From: an uncultured Oscillospiraceae bacterium | GTDB taxonomy: Bacteria > Bacillota > Clostridia > Oscillospirales > Ruminococcaceae | Reading direction: 5' to 3' | NCBI GenBank assembly: GCA_934456315.1 | Contig: CAKSHG010000029.1 | Coordinates: 1-14,820, forward strand | DNA length: 14,820 nt | Shown: positions 14,543 to 14,820 of the stretch, piece by piece | How the letters are laid out: every line of letters begins with the position of its first letter | Position numbering within the stretch: the first letter of the stretch is position 1 | Made by a program: the position numbers and the translations under genes | The notes under the pieces: model-generated | Told to the model about the DNA's origin: nothing | Seen by the model: only the letters and a program-made list of their open reading frames with translations | Databases searched by the model: none

Positions 14543-14820
14543 ATGAGATTTGTAGAAATTTTCTCTGACGGCGCGTGCAGCGGGAATCCCGGACCCGGCG
14601 GCTGGGGAGCCATACTCCGCTGCGACGGCAGGGAAAAGGAGATAAGCGGCGGCGAGGCGCACACAACGAACAATCGCATGGAGCTTACGGGCGTTATCCA
14701 GGCGCTGTCCGCACTCAAATATCCCTGCAAGGTCAGGGTGACGACCGACAGCAAGTACGTTGTGGACGGTATCACAAAGGGCTGGGCGCAGGGCTGGAGA
14801 AAACGCGGCTGGAAGAAGTC
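14543..14820 (+). CDS. rnhA: Ribonuclease HI, partial (cut by the window end)
   Basis: The first 92 codons are visible and the reading frame stays open to the last base. The enzyme cleaves the RNA strand of RNA-DNA hybrids in the cytosol using two metal ions. The N-terminal [18 protein letters not shown] motif is diagnostic. Three of the four catalytic acidic residues are seen: Asp9, Glu47 (NNRMEL) and Asp69 (TTDSKYV). They correspond to Asp10, Glu48 and Asp70 of the E. coli enzyme; the fourth (Asp134) lies outside the window. [13 protein letters not shown] matches the basic handle region found in E. coli-like RNase HI. ATG 14543 follows AAAGAGG (14532-14538) at a short spacing of 4 bases. 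It is a housekeeping gene unrelated to the transport operon. Confidence 0.96.
   Translation, partial: MRFVEIFSDGACSGNPGPGGWGAILRCDGREKEISGGEAHTTNNRMELTGVIQALSALKYPCKVRVTTDSKYVVDGITKGWAQGWRKRGWKK

Noticed and set aside
1-14820. CRISPR array, insertion sequence, tRNA or phage gene
   Set aside because: No regularly spaced direct repeats, transposase motifs, terminal inverted repeats, tRNA-like cloverleaf or phage-type genes were found on either strand.

Overview
The window looks like a chromosomal segment of a Gram-positive, anaerobic Clostridia-type bacterium, most likely Ruminococcus or a close relative in the Oscillospiraceae. This is inferred from strong AAGGAGG-type ribosome binding sites, several GTG/TTG starts, a sortase-type surface protein tail at the left edge (hydrophobic stretch plus KKRK) and families typical of Firmicutes. 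The species cannot be fixed from the sequence alone.

Layout. Bases 1-69 are the last 22 codons of a surface protein, closed by a GAAA-loop intrinsic terminator (113-144). A 390-base gene-free stretch follows. It ends in a textbook promoter: TTGACA (433-438), a 17-base spacer and an extended TGaTATAAT (453-461). From there one long collinear gene set runs on the + strand to a terminator at 14494-14525: two LolD/MacB-type ABC ATPases (538-1254 and 1247-2176, the second fused to an AbrB/SpoVT-like domain); a very large secreted sugar-type solute-binding protein with two N-terminal jelly-roll modules (2234-5221); a MalF/MalG-type permease pair (5287-6225, 6238-7098); a secreted beta-propeller/TPR protein with a C-terminal membrane anchor (7144-8808); a six-helix Yip1-family membrane protein (8812-9576); a large secreted DUF5696-like protein that resembles a glycoside hydrolase (9650-12070); and a second MalF/MalG-type permease pair with long cytosolic N-terminal extensions (12070-13209, 13223-14476). 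After the terminator, rnhA (ribonuclease HI) begins at 14543 and runs off the window.

How the genes may work together (inference). The pieces look like one envelope machine handling a carbohydrate or glycan. The solute-binding protein and the DUF5696 protein act outside. The propeller/TPR and Yip1 proteins sit in the membrane as organisers. Two permease heterodimers carry the substrate. No MsmX/UgpC-type sugar ATPase, no transcriptional regulator and no cytosolic sugar-degrading enzyme is present. The only ATPases are two of a type that normally works with FtsX/MacB permeases, which are absent. Either the permeases borrow a shared MsmX-type ATPase from elsewhere, or the adjacent ATPase pair drives them. 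To my knowledge this combination has no assigned function, and it is the main point of interest.

Expression. The genes from 2234 onward avoid TTA, CTA and TCA codons, whereas the first ATPase gene uses them. Stem-loops without U-tracts sit in each of the four larger intergenic gaps (after 2176, 5221, 7098 and 9576), with the strongest just after the solute-binding protein gene. This suggests high and graded expression of the export and transport part.
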